Of a stretch of DNA of 12,354 nucleotides, positions 5,773-12,354 are shown piece after piece; position 1 is the stretch's first letter, and every line of letters starts with the position of its first letter. The notes under the pieces were generated by a model, which searched no databases, was not told where the DNA came from, and saw only the letters and a program-made list of their open reading frames with translations. The stretch is from positions 1-12,354 of the forward strand of contig CAKRWZ010000048.1 in assembly GCA_934418295.1 (NCBI GenBank). The letters run 5' to 3'. Source of the stretch: an uncultured Mediterraneibacter sp. (lineage in GTDB: Bacteria; Bacillota; Clostridia; Lachnospirales; Lachnospiraceae). The position numbers and the translations under genes were made by a program.

Positions 5773-7173
5773 TTAAGCCCGAGCTGCCACGTCTTCTATG
5801 CCGCCGGCATTTAAAAAGCAGCTTTCCGGGATCCCGTCGTGTTTTCCATCCAAAATTTCCTGAAAACCTTTTACGGTCTCCGCAAGCGGCACATATTTTC
5901 CTTCCAGTCCCGTAAATTGTTCTGCCACATGAAAGGGCTGGGACAAAAAACGCTGCACTTTTCTCGCCCTGGACACAATCCGGCGGTCTTCCTCCGACAA
6001 TTCTTCCATTCCCAAAATTGCAATAATATCCTGCAATTCTTTGTATTTCTGCAAAATTTCCTGCACCGCCCGGGCTGTCTGGTAATGTTCCTCCCCGGTT
6101 ACCCGCGGGTTCAAGATGCGGGAAGCCGATTCCAACGGATCCACCGCCGGATAGATGCCCAGCTCCGCAATTCCTCTGGAGAGCACCGTCGTCGCATCCA
6201 AGTGGGCAAAGGTGGCGGCCGGAGCCGGGTCTGTCAGATCGTCCGCCGGCACATACACCGCCTGGACCGACGTGACCGCTCCAGATTTTGTGGACGTGAT
6301 CCGCTCCTGCAAGGCACCCATTTCCGTCTGCAAGGTCGGCTGATATCCCGCCGCAGAAGGCATACGTCCCAGCAATGCAGACACTTCCGCGCCGGCCTGC
6401 GTAAAACGGAAAATGTTATCGATGAACAACAATACGTCCTTTCCTCCCTGATCCCGGAAATATTCTGCCATAGTCAGACCGGTCAGTCCCACACGCATAC
6501 GGGCTCCCGGCGGTTCGTTCATCTGCCCGAAGACCATCGCCGTTTTTTCCAGCACTCCGGACGCTTTCATTTCATAATAAAGGTCGTTTCCTTCCCGCGT
6601 CCGTTCTCCCACGCCGGTAAACACCGAATATCCGCCGTGCTCCGTAGCAATATTGGTGATCAGTTCCTGGATCAACACCGTTTTTCCCACACCGGCGCCG
6701 CCAAACAGACCGATCTTTCCGCCTTTCTGATAGGGACACAGTAAATCGATCACTTTAATGCCGGTCTCCAAAAGTTCCGTCTCTGTCGCCTGATCGGCAA
6801 AGGCCGGAGCCTCTCTGTGGATAGACGCATAAGTCATATGTTCCGGAAGTGCTTTCCCGTCGATGGGTTCCCCCAGCACATTAAAGATCCGCCCCAGCGT
6901 TTCCTCACCCACCGGTACTTTAATGGGCTCTCCTGTCGCAAAAGCATTCATTCCGCGGCTCAGCCCGTCCGTCGGCCCCATGGCGATACAGCGCGCCACG
7001 CCGTCGCCTAGATGCTGCATCACTTCGCAGACCAGCTTCTTCTCTTCCGAAATCGGGATCTCCACCGCTTCGTAAATCTCAGGAAGACAGCCTTCGGCAA
7101 ATTTCAGATCCAGTACGGCGCTGATCACCTGCAGGATGGTTCCCGTGTTTTTTGTCGCATTTTCCCCTGACAT
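5773..7173 (-). CDS. atpD: F1Fo ATP synthase beta subunit
   Basis: Catalytic subunit of F1, 466 residues, normal length. It makes or hydrolyses ATP at the alpha-beta interfaces. Visible: the N-terminal beta-barrel (GTILQVISAVLDLKF), the Walker A loop GGAGVGKT (158-165), GERTREG with catalytic glutamate E190, Walker B DVLLFIDNIFRFTQAG, SALLGRMPSAAGYQPTL, and VYVPADDLTDPAPA. The C-terminal domain contains the DELSEED-like segment GMEELSEEDRR, which contacts gamma. Start at the ATG at 7173 with AGGAGGAGG upstream. It is separated from atpG by 60 bases, which contain short direct repeats but no gene. Everything needed for catalysis is present. Confidence 0.98.
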   Translation of the reverse strand: MSGENATKNTGTILQVISAVLDLKFAEGCLPEIYEAVEIPISEEKKLVCEVMQHLGDGVARCIAMGPTDGLSRGMNAFATGEPIKVPVGEETLGRIFNVLGEPIDGKALPEHMTYASIHREAPAFADQATETELLETGIKVIDLLCPYQKGGKIGLFGGAGVGKTVLIQELITNIATEHGGYSVFTGVGERTREGNDLYYEMKASGVLEKTAMVFGQMNEPPGARMRVGLTGLTMAEYFRDQGGKDVLLFIDNIFRFTQAGAEVSALLGRMPSAAGYQPTLQTEMGALQERITSTKSGAVTSVQAVYVPADDLTDPAPAATFAHLDATTVLSRGIAELGIYPAVDPLESASRILNPRVTGEEHYQTARAVQEILQKYKELQDIIAILGMEELSEEDRRIVSRARKVQRFLSQPFHVAEQFTGLEGKYVPLAETVKGFQEILDGKHDGIPESCFLNAGGIEDVAARA

Positions 7174-7193
7174 CTTTGTACCTCCTCCTTTCC

Positions 7194-7236
7194 ATACCCG
7201 TGCTATACCCGTTTCGCCTCAACTTCCTTCGCCTCA
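7194..7236 (-). repeat. Two pairs of short direct repeats between atpG and atpD
   Basis: TGAGGCGAA occurs at 7236-7228 (beginning with the atpG stop codon) and again at 7221-7213, a period of 15 bases. ACGGGTAT follows at 7212-7205 and again at 7201-7194, a period of 11. The repeats fill most of the intergenic stretch just ahead of the atpD ribosome binding site. No hairpin or regulatory role is evident; slippage or local duplication is the simplest explanation. Confidence 0.6.
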
Positions 7237-8133
7237 GCTTTCCCCGCCGGCCACGATTTCCGTCAATTCCCGGGTAATGTTTCCCTGGCGGATCCGATTG
7301 TATTGCAGCACCAGCCGGGTCAACATTTCCTCTGCATTCTGGGTCGCCAGATCCATCGCCTGCATCCGTGCTCCGTTCTCGCTGGCCGCCGCTTCCGTCC
7401 AGGCACCGTACAGCATTCCCGCCAGACAGACCGGCATCAGCTGTTTCAAAAATGCCTCTTCACTCGGCTCCGTTTCCAAAACTGTCGGTACCGCTTCCTT
7501 TTCCAAAACCGCCGGTACTGCTTCATCCGATTGCCGTTGTTGCGCTCCCGGATCCGGCGGAAATAAGCGGATTTTTTGCGGCACCTGAGTGATCGCATTC
7601 CGAAATTCCGTGTAGATCAGCCAGATCGAGCCGCACACTCCTTCTTGATAGCGTTCCCACAATTCTTTCGCCATTTCTTTGGTCTTTTTATAATCCAGCC
7701 CAGTCTGTCTTTTATCCGATTCCACCATTTCTCCTGAATAATCCGCCAGATGAAGTCCTTTTTGTTTTAACAATTCTTTTCCCTTTTTTCCAAAAACATA
7801 AAAAACCGTCTCTTTTCCGGACAGTGCTGCCTCTTCCGCCAAATGTACCACATGGCTGTTATAACCACCTGCCATTCCCCGGTCAGAAGTTATTACTACA
7901 ATATCTTGTATATTGCTTTTGTTTATATTCAAAAATAAATTGTTTTCCGCATCTAACTTTTCCCAAAGAAATGCCGTTATATCCCGCAGGTTTTGAAAAT
8001 ACGCCCGCGTTTTTTCTTCCTGCTTTCTCGTTTTTTGAAATTTGACTGTAGAAACCAGCTGCATTGCTTTCGTCATCTGATGGATCTTCTGGATCCCTTC
8101 TCTGCGGCGTTTCATGTCCTGCATCGATGCCAT
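7234..8133 (-). CDS. atpG: F1Fo ATP synthase gamma subunit
   Basis: Rotating central stalk of F1, 299 residues. The long N-terminal helix is recognisable (MASMQDMKRRREGIQKIHQMTKAMQLVSTVKF), followed by VVITSDRGMAGGYN typical of the Rossmann-like domain. The conserved C-terminal helix is RMQAMDLATQNAEEMLTRLVLQYNRIRQGNITRELTEIV. Between about residues 195 and 225 there is a low-complexity acidic stretch with an internal nine-residue duplication (EAVPAVLEK, EAVPTVLET), in a region known to vary between species. The ATG lies two bases after the atpA stop, with AGAGGAAA inside the end of atpA, so translation is probably coupled. Confidence 0.96.
   Translation of the reverse strand: MASMQDMKRRREGIQKIHQMTKAMQLVSTVKFQKTRKQEEKTRAYFQNLRDITAFLWEKLDAENNLFLNINKSNIQDIVVITSDRGMAGGYNSHVVHLAEEAALSGKETVFYVFGKKGKELLKQKGLHLADYSGEMVESDKRQTGLDYKKTKEMAKELWERYQEGVCGSIWLIYTEFRNAITQVPQKIRLFPPDPGAQQRQSDEAVPAVLEKEAVPTVLETEPSEEAFLKQLMPVCLAGMLYGAWTEAAASENGARMQAMDLATQNAEEMLTRLVLQYNRIRQGNITRELTEIVAGGES
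7473..7526. repeat. 27-base tandem duplication inside atpG
   Basis: Two adjacent 27-base units (7473-7499 and 7500-7526) match at 23 positions. Each encodes nine residues, EAVPAVLEK and EAVPTVLET in reading order, so the duplication keeps the gamma frame. The four differences are one amino-acid-changing site, two silent sites and one at the unit junction, suggesting it is not very recent. Confidence 0.8.
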
Positions 8134-8135
8134 AA

Positions 8136-9680
8136 CTATTTTTCCTCTTTTCTTTTCCCTTGGAACTGCTTTTTAAAGGCAAGGATCGCATGTTCCAGCT
8201 CCTGCTGCATTTCTTCAGAAAATGGCACAGGTTTTGTAAGTTTCTCCAACAATTCCGGGTTTTGGTTTCTCATGTACTCAGGCAATCCTGTTTCAAAATT
8301 TTCCATATCCTCCGGCAGAATATCCAGTAAAAGCTTCCGGGTGGCCGCAAACAGGATCACGATCTGCTCTTCCACCGGCAATGGCTGATACTGAGACTGT
8401 TTCAAAATCTCCTGCAGCTGTTTTCCCTGAGTCAGCCGTTTTTGGGTTTCTGCATCCAATTCGGAGCCAAACTGGGCAAAGGCTTCCAGTTCCCGATACT
8501 GGGCCAGATCGATCCGCAGTGTTCCCGCCACTTTTTTCATGGCCGGCAGCTGAGCTGCACCGCCCACACGAGAAACGGAAAGACCGGCATTGACCGCCGG
8601 CCGGAACCCTTCGTGGAACATTTCCGTTTCCAGATAGATCTGACCGTCGGTGATGGAGATCACGTTGGTGGGAATATAAGCAGACACATCCCCTGCCTGT
8701 GTCTCTATGATCGGCAGTGCAGTCAAAGAGCCGCCGCCCCATTCTTCTGACAAACGGGCGGAGCGCTCCAGCAAACGGGAGTGCAGATAAAACACATCCC
8801 CCGGATAAGCCTCCCGTCCGGGCGGCCGCCGAAACAGCAGGGACAGCGTTCGATAAGCCATGGCATGGCGGGAAAGATCATCGTATACGATCAGGACATC
8901 CTCCCCTTTTTCCATCCATTCCTCGCCTATGGCGCAGCCTGCATAGGGCGCAATGTACTGCAGCGGAGCCGGCTCACTGGCAGAGGCAGCCACCACCGTT
9001 GTATAAGCCATGGCGTCCCCTTCTTCCAATATTCTTACGATATTGGCCACCGTGGATATTTTCTGCCCAATAGCCACATAGATGCACTTTACCCCTTCCC
9101 TTTTCTGGTTTAGGATGGTGTCCACAGCGATGGCCGTTTTCCCGGTCTGGCGGTCTCCTACGATCAATTCCCTCTGTCCTCTTCCGATGGGAACCATGGC
9201 ATCAATGGCTTTGATCCCCGTCTGCAGCGGTACATTTACCGATCTGCGTTCCAACACTCCGTAGGCAGGTCTTTCTATGCCCCTGCGGCCGGAAGCTTTT
9301 ACCGGACCTTTCCTGTCGATGGGCTGCCCCAACGCATTGACTACCCGTCCCAACAGCGCATCTCCCACCGGTACTTCCATCACACGTCCGGTGGTCTTTA
9401 CCCGGTCCCCCTCCCGGATCTGTCCGCCTTTCCCAAGGAGCGCCGCCCCGATGTTTTCTTCCTCCAGATTCATAACCAGTCCATAAACGTTTCCCGGAAA
9501 TTCCAAAAGCTCTCCCAGCATGGCATTTTTCAGTCCGAAGACCCGTGCAATCCCGTCAGCCACCTGTATGACTGTCCCCACTTCCGCCGTCTCCAGCACA
9601 AAGCGATAAGACTCGATCTGCTGTTTTAAAATCGAACTGATCTCTTCCGGCCGCAAAAGATTCTTTTTCCTATCTTTCAT
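8136..9680 (-). CDS. atpA: F1Fo ATP synthase alpha subunit
   Basis: Non-catalytic nucleotide-binding subunit of F1, 514 residues, normal length. The N-terminal segment (RPEEISSILKQQIESY) that binds delta is present. It is followed by the beta-barrel (GTVIQVADGIARVFGL), Walker A GDRQTGKT (175-182), DVLIVYDDLSRHAMAYR, the family signature RRPPGREAYPGDVFYLHSR, and the arginine finger R371 in SVSRVGGAAQ that reaches the catalytic site of beta. The ATG at 9680 has GAAGGAG upstream. It lies 57 bases after the atpH stop, the widest gap in the first half of the operon. That gap contains no gene I can support. Confidence 0.98.
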   Translation of the reverse strand: MKDRKKNLLRPEEISSILKQQIESYRFVLETAEVGTVIQVADGIARVFGLKNAMLGELLEFPGNVYGLVMNLEEENIGAALLGKGGQIREGDRVKTTGRVMEVPVGDALLGRVVNALGQPIDRKGPVKASGRRGIERPAYGVLERRSVNVPLQTGIKAIDAMVPIGRGQRELIVGDRQTGKTAIAVDTILNQKREGVKCIYVAIGQKISTVANIVRILEEGDAMAYTTVVAASASEPAPLQYIAPYAGCAIGEEWMEKGEDVLIVYDDLSRHAMAYRTLSLLFRRPPGREAYPGDVFYLHSRLLERSARLSEEWGGGSLTALPIIETQAGDVSAYIPTNVISITDGQIYLETEMFHEGFRPAVNAGLSVSRVGGAAQLPAMKKVAGTLRIDLAQYRELEAFAQFGSELDAETQKRLTQGKQLQEILKQSQYQPLPVEEQIVILFAATRKLLLDILPEDMENFETGLPEYMRNQNPELLEKLTKPVPFSEEMQQELEHAILAFKKQFQGKRKEEK

Positions 9681-9737
9681 CGCAGTGCTCCTTCACCATA
9701 TATCCGTCTTCTTTCCATATTCTTTCATTATCTATCA

Positions 9738-10307
9738 TCATAAAACTTTTCTCAAAGCCCCGGTCAGCCGCCGAAGCATTCCCCGGACGCTTCCGTCGGC
9801 CAGGCGATTTTCCATGCAGATCATCAGACCGCCGATCAGGCTCTCGTCACACGCATACGCAATTTCTATTTCCCGGCAGCCCGTTACTGCCAACAGCCGC
9901 TCTTTCACCCGTTCCTTCTGGTCTTCCCGCAGTTTTGCCGCACTGGTCACCACCGCCGAGCCGATACCGCAGCTTTTCTTGCAATAGATGATCCCCTGCC
10001 GTAAAACCGCCGCAGCCTCATCTGCATGACGATTTTTCACCAGCAGCTTCAGCAAATTCTGCAGAACTTCATCCACCGCATCTCCATCCGCTGCGCACCC
10101 GCCCAGCGCCTGCTCCAGCAGTTTTTCTTTTTCCTCTGCGGAAAGCCTTGGTGTTTTCAGCAGTTCCAGCCAATCCGGGTACCGTTTCAGAAGATCCAGC
10201 ACCATTTCTCCCTCTCTCCGGACGCGTTCCATGCGTTCTATGTTTCCCGTGTCCAAAACTGCCTCGTACCAGGCTTCTGCATAAACCCTTGCGACGCATC
10301 CTGCCAT
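9738..10307 (-). CDS. atpH: F1Fo ATP synthase delta subunit
   Basis: Peripheral-stalk subunit that ties alpha to the b dimer, 189 residues. The N-terminal helical domain starts VARVYAEAWYEAVLDTG, as expected for the family. The C-terminal part carries VTSAAKLREDQKERVKERLLAVTG and the conserved ESLIGGLMICMENRLADGSVRG. The ATG at 10307 has AGGAG seven bases ahead, both inside atpF, giving a 70-base overlap with that gene. The N-terminus begins exactly where the family does, so this start is favoured. The frame ends in three consecutive stop codons (TGA TGA TAG). Six cysteines are present, which is unremarkable without further data. Confidence 0.95.
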   Translation of the reverse strand: MAGCVARVYAEAWYEAVLDTGNIERMERVRREGEMVLDLLKRYPDWLELLKTPRLSAEEKEKLLEQALGGCAADGDAVDEVLQNLLKLLVKNRHADEAAAVLRQGIIYCKKSCGIGSAVVTSAAKLREDQKERVKERLLAVTGCREIEIAYACDESLIGGLMICMENRLADGSVRGMLRRLTGALRKVL

Positions 10308-10810
10308 GTGGTTTCTCCTATTCTTTCCAATGTTTCCCGAAACAATCGCTCCTGCTCCCGGTCATCCATCTGCACTGTCACTATTTTTTCTGCCATTGCC
10401 GCAGCAAGAAAAAGGATTTCCTGTTTCAGTTCTTTCTGATTTCGTTCCCGCTCCTGCAGCATTTCTTTTTGTGCCCGACTAAGCAGCTGTTCCGCAGCCT
10501 GCTTTCCTGCTTCTTTGCCTTTCCGTTCTTGCTCCCGTGCATTTCTTTGCGCTTCTTGCATCGTTGCCCGGATTTGTGCATCCGCACGCTTCCATTTGGT
10601 CTCCGACTGTTCCAGGCAGCGTTCTGCTTCCACCCGCCGGCTTCTGGTCTGTTCCCGCTCTGCTTCCAGTCCGGCCCGTCTCTTTTCCAGCAATTCCCGG
10701 ATCGGTGTAAACAGCACACAGGAAAGCACCGTAAACAAAACGAACACGCCGGCTGCCGTCAGCGCCATATCCAGCAGAAGCTGAGAATCCAGATCAAACA
10801 ATCTTTCCAC
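10238..10810 (-). CDS. atpF: F1Fo ATP synthase b subunit with C-terminal extension overlapping atpH
   Basis: Peripheral-stalk subunit of Fo, 190 residues against a usual 160-170. A single N-terminal transmembrane segment (about 11-34) is followed by a long charged helix, probably coiled coil, from about 36 to 150. The family-like end FLAAAMAEKIVTVQMDD...LFRETLERIGE falls at residues 134-166. A further 24 residues (TTWQDASQGF onward) are encoded by the same bases as the start of atpH in another frame. The start codon is GTG with GGAGGAGG ten bases upstream, 32 bases after atpE. The extension could be a recent loss of the old stop near residue 166. Confidence 0.94.
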   Translation of the reverse strand: MERLFDLDSQLLLDMALTAAGVFVLFTVLSCVLFTPIRELLEKRRAGLEAEREQTRSRRVEAERCLEQSETKWKRADAQIRATMQEAQRNAREQERKGKEAGKQAAEQLLSRAQKEMLQERERNQKELKQEILFLAAAMAEKIVTVQMDDREQERLFRETLERIGETTWQDASQGFMQKPGTRQFWTRET

Positions 10811-10842
10811 TATTCTTCCGCCTCCTCCGATCTATGTCAGAC

Positions 10843-11109
10843 TTACAGCCTTCCCAGCAGCGGATTGGCAAACAGAAGGATCATCGCCACCGCAAGTCCG
10901 TAAAGTCCCGTCGTCTCCGCTACTGCTTGTCCCAGCAGCATCGTGGACGTGATATCCGATTTTGCCCCCGGATTTCGTCCTACTGCAGCAGCTCCTTGCC
11001 CTGCCGCCATTCCCTGTCCGATCCCCGGCCCGATCCCGGCGATCATTGCCAGGCCGGCACCAATGGCTGAACACGCCAAAATCAGGCCTTCGTTTGTGAT
11101 CTGTCCCAT
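10843..11109 (-). CDS. atpE: F1Fo ATP synthase c subunit, sodium-type signature
   Basis: Proteolipid that forms the rotor ring in the membrane, 88 residues in two transmembrane helices (about 8-40 and 54-82) joined by the polar loop GRNPGAK. The ion-binding carboxylate is E65 in GQAVAETTGLYG. Around it lie Q32 in GIGPGIGQG, V63, T66, T67 and Y70. These are at the same residue numbers as the sodium site of Ilyobacter tartaricus (Q32, V63, E65, S66, T67, Y70). Helix 1 has the glycine-rich packing pattern (GAGLAMIAGIGPGIGQG). The ATG follows GGAGG, 11 bases after atpB. Sodium coupling is inferred from these residues and not proven. Confidence 0.97.
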   Translation of the reverse strand: MGQITNEGLILACSAIGAGLAMIAGIGPGIGQGMAAGQGAAAVGRNPGAKSDITSTMLLGQAVAETTGLYGLAVAMILLFANPLLGRL

Positions 11110-11120
11110 GTCGTTCCTCC

Positions 11121-11855
11121 TTATCCTTCACCCATTTTGTTTTTCGTAAGCACCATTGTCAGCATGCAAAATACATATGCTTGTATGCATCCGGAAAACA
11201 CATCGAAATATAGTTGTAACAATCCAGGCCACCCTATGGCCACCTTGGTAAGCAATCCGTAGATCAATGCCATCATTACCGTTCCCGACATCACATTACC
11301 AAACAGACGCAAAGATAAGGAAAAGGGAACCGCCGCTTCTCCGATGAGATTGATCGGAAAGAAAATGAAAAAAGGTTCAAATAGCGCTTTTGCCGCCCCG
11401 GAGTGGTTCCAACGGACATTGTTATACTGAATGATCGCAAAGCTGAGCAGCCCCAGCGGAAGCGTTACCCCAAAATCTGCCGTGGGAGGCCGGATTCCCA
11501 GAACACCGGAAAGGTTACATACGAGAAGAAAGAGAAACAATGCACTGATACAATTTCGGTAACCTTTCCCCTTTTCTCCCATGTTCCGAAGAATCATCCC
11601 ATCCAGCTTTTCCACCATAAGTTCCGCCAGATTCTGCAAATTTCCCGGTAGTTCTTCCGGCCTTTTCAAACGTCTTCGAACCACCAGGGCAAATACCAAC
11701 AAGCCCACTATCACGATCAAAAGGCTGACATGAGTCGTGGTAAGCCACAGTTCCTGCCCAACCAGGTGAAACCGCACCAGTCCATGTACCATAAAATCTA
11801 CGGTGTTTTCTCCGGCTGCAGCCGGCACCACTGCCGACACAGCTATCAGCCTCAT
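11121..11855 (-). CDS. atpB: F1Fo ATP synthase a subunit
   Basis: Membrane stator subunit that provides the ion half-channels, 244 residues with about five or six transmembrane segments. Visible family marks: LAELMVEKLDGMI in the first cytoplasmic part, the PINLIGE motif (167-173), the essential arginine R183 in FSLSLRLFGNVMSG, which faces the c-ring carboxylate, and the last helix GCIQAYVFCMLTMVL. The frame stays open well upstream of the gene, but the start at 11855 is chosen. It overlaps the stop of the preceding gene as ATGA, has GAGGAG at good spacing, and begins at the family N-terminus. Confidence 0.96.
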   Translation of the reverse strand: MRLIAVSAVVPAAAGENTVDFMVHGLVRFHLVGQELWLTTTHVSLLIVIVGLLVFALVVRRRLKRPEELPGNLQNLAELMVEKLDGMILRNMGEKGKGYRNCISALFLFLLVCNLSGVLGIRPPTADFGVTLPLGLLSFAIIQYNNVRWNHSGAAKALFEPFFIFFPINLIGEAAVPFSLSLRLFGNVMSGTVMMALIYGLLTKVAIGWPGLLQLYFDVFSGCIQAYVFCMLTMVLTKNKMGEG

Positions 11856-12301
11856 TGCTTTTCTCCTCTTTCCGGAACAGCCAAAAGCCGGTGGAGCACC
11901 GGCTGGAGATAAGCTGCGGCTTTCAAAGTACCCACGCCCAGCAAAAGTGTCCACACGCTGATCCTGCCTTTTCCGATATGCAAGACAAATGCCAAGATCA
12001 GACCGCTGCACAGATACCGGACCGCGTACCTGTTGCGGATCAACCGATTGGCAGCTTCCCCTTCCAGCAAAGCCGCCCTTCCCAGGGCCGTCCACATGTG
12101 CCGCAAGGTAAGCAGTGCCATTCCCACTCCGATCCACAAGCCCGCCGCATTTGCAGACTTAGACGGAAAGGGCAGCAGGATTACCTGCAGGAAAAGTCCG
12201 AGCCCCACGATCCCCCAGAGCAATTCCTGGCCGGTTTCCCTAATTTCCTGTTTCTTTACATTTTCCGTTCCCTTCGTTTCCGTTCTTTTCCGCTGCACCA
12301 T
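11852..12301 (-). CDS. atpI: ATP synthase subunit I-like membrane protein
   Basis: Small membrane protein of 149 residues at the head of the operon, the position of atpI (uncI). In other bacteria this protein helps assemble the c ring or take up ions for the complex. After a charged N-terminal stretch (MVQRKRTETKGTENVKK) there are four hydrophobic segments at about 28-46, 53-72, 96-110 and 114-134. AtpI sequences are poorly conserved, so the call rests on size, topology and position more than on motifs. The ATG at 12301 has GAGGG eight bases upstream. It overlaps atpB by four bases (ATGA). Confidence 0.7.
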   Translation of the reverse strand: MVQRKRTETKGTENVKKQEIRETGQELLWGIVGLGLFLQVILLPFPSKSANAAGLWIGVGMALLTLRHMWTALGRAALLEGEAANRLIRNRYAVRYLCSGLILAFVLHIGKGRISVWTLLLGVGTLKAAAYLQPVLHRLLAVPERGEKQ

Positions 12302-12354
12302 CGCTTCATCCCTCTGTTTTTGTGATTCCTCTTATCAGTATTTTCCTTTTTTTA
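12302..12354 (-). promoter_or_regulatory. Leader and possible promoter edge of the atp operon
   Basis: The last 53 bases are A-rich on the minus strand and contain AATACT followed by TGATAAG, either of which could serve as a -10 element. Any -35 element would be outside the window. GAGGG is the ribosome binding site of the first gene. No terminator of an upstream gene is visible here. Confidence 0.3.

Noticed and set aside
9693..9728. An 11-codon reading frame between atpH and atpA
   Set aside because: It has no ribosome binding site and the encoded peptide shows no recognisable pattern. It follows three stop codons in the same frame and is best read as spacer.
11856..12137. Open frame extending atpB upstream by 94 residues
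   Set aside because: It is the shadow of the atpI gene in another frame. The family N-terminus and ribosome binding site fit the ATG at 11855.

Overview
All supported genes in this window lie on the minus strand, so transcription runs from high to low coordinates. Gene content suggests a low- to mid-GC anaerobic Firmicute of the Clostridia, probably Lachnospiraceae. The grounds are the nine-gene atp order, murA close behind atpC, a SAM-I riboswitch in front of metK, strong AGGAGG-type ribosome binding sites, and a c subunit with a sodium-binding signature. The family assignment is inference; no database search was possible.

Layout from right to left. Positions 12301 to 5471 hold a complete F1Fo ATP synthase operon in the order I, a, c, b, delta, alpha, gamma, beta, epsilon (atpI-B-E-F-H-A-G-D-C), tightly packed with several overlaps. 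Its promoter lies mostly beyond the right edge. A small uncharacterised gene (5445-5029) follows with little or no gap and looks like the last gene of the same transcript. Next comes a shikimate-kinase-family gene (4982-4449) with its own extended -10 promoter. It is followed by murA (4324-3032), also with a clear promoter, for the first committed step of peptidoglycan synthesis.

Only 13 bases after the murA stop begins a SAM-I riboswitch with a complete terminator/antiterminator switch, controlling metK (2832-1645). After a probable terminator comes a two-component system in the less usual order: histidine kinase (1490-435), then an OmpR-family response regulator (442-1), which is cut by the left edge.

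This is mostly core metabolism. The points worth a second look are molecular details: an epsilon subunit without its C-terminal regulatory domain, a sodium signature in the c ring, a 70-base overlap between atpF and atpH, a shikimate kinase homologue missing a key substrate-binding arginine, two promoters sharing an 18/21 match, and the murA-to-riboswitch junction. I see no mobile element, CRISPR array, tRNA or rRNA, and no gene-free stretch over 300 bases. I found no evidence for a wholly new multi-gene system.
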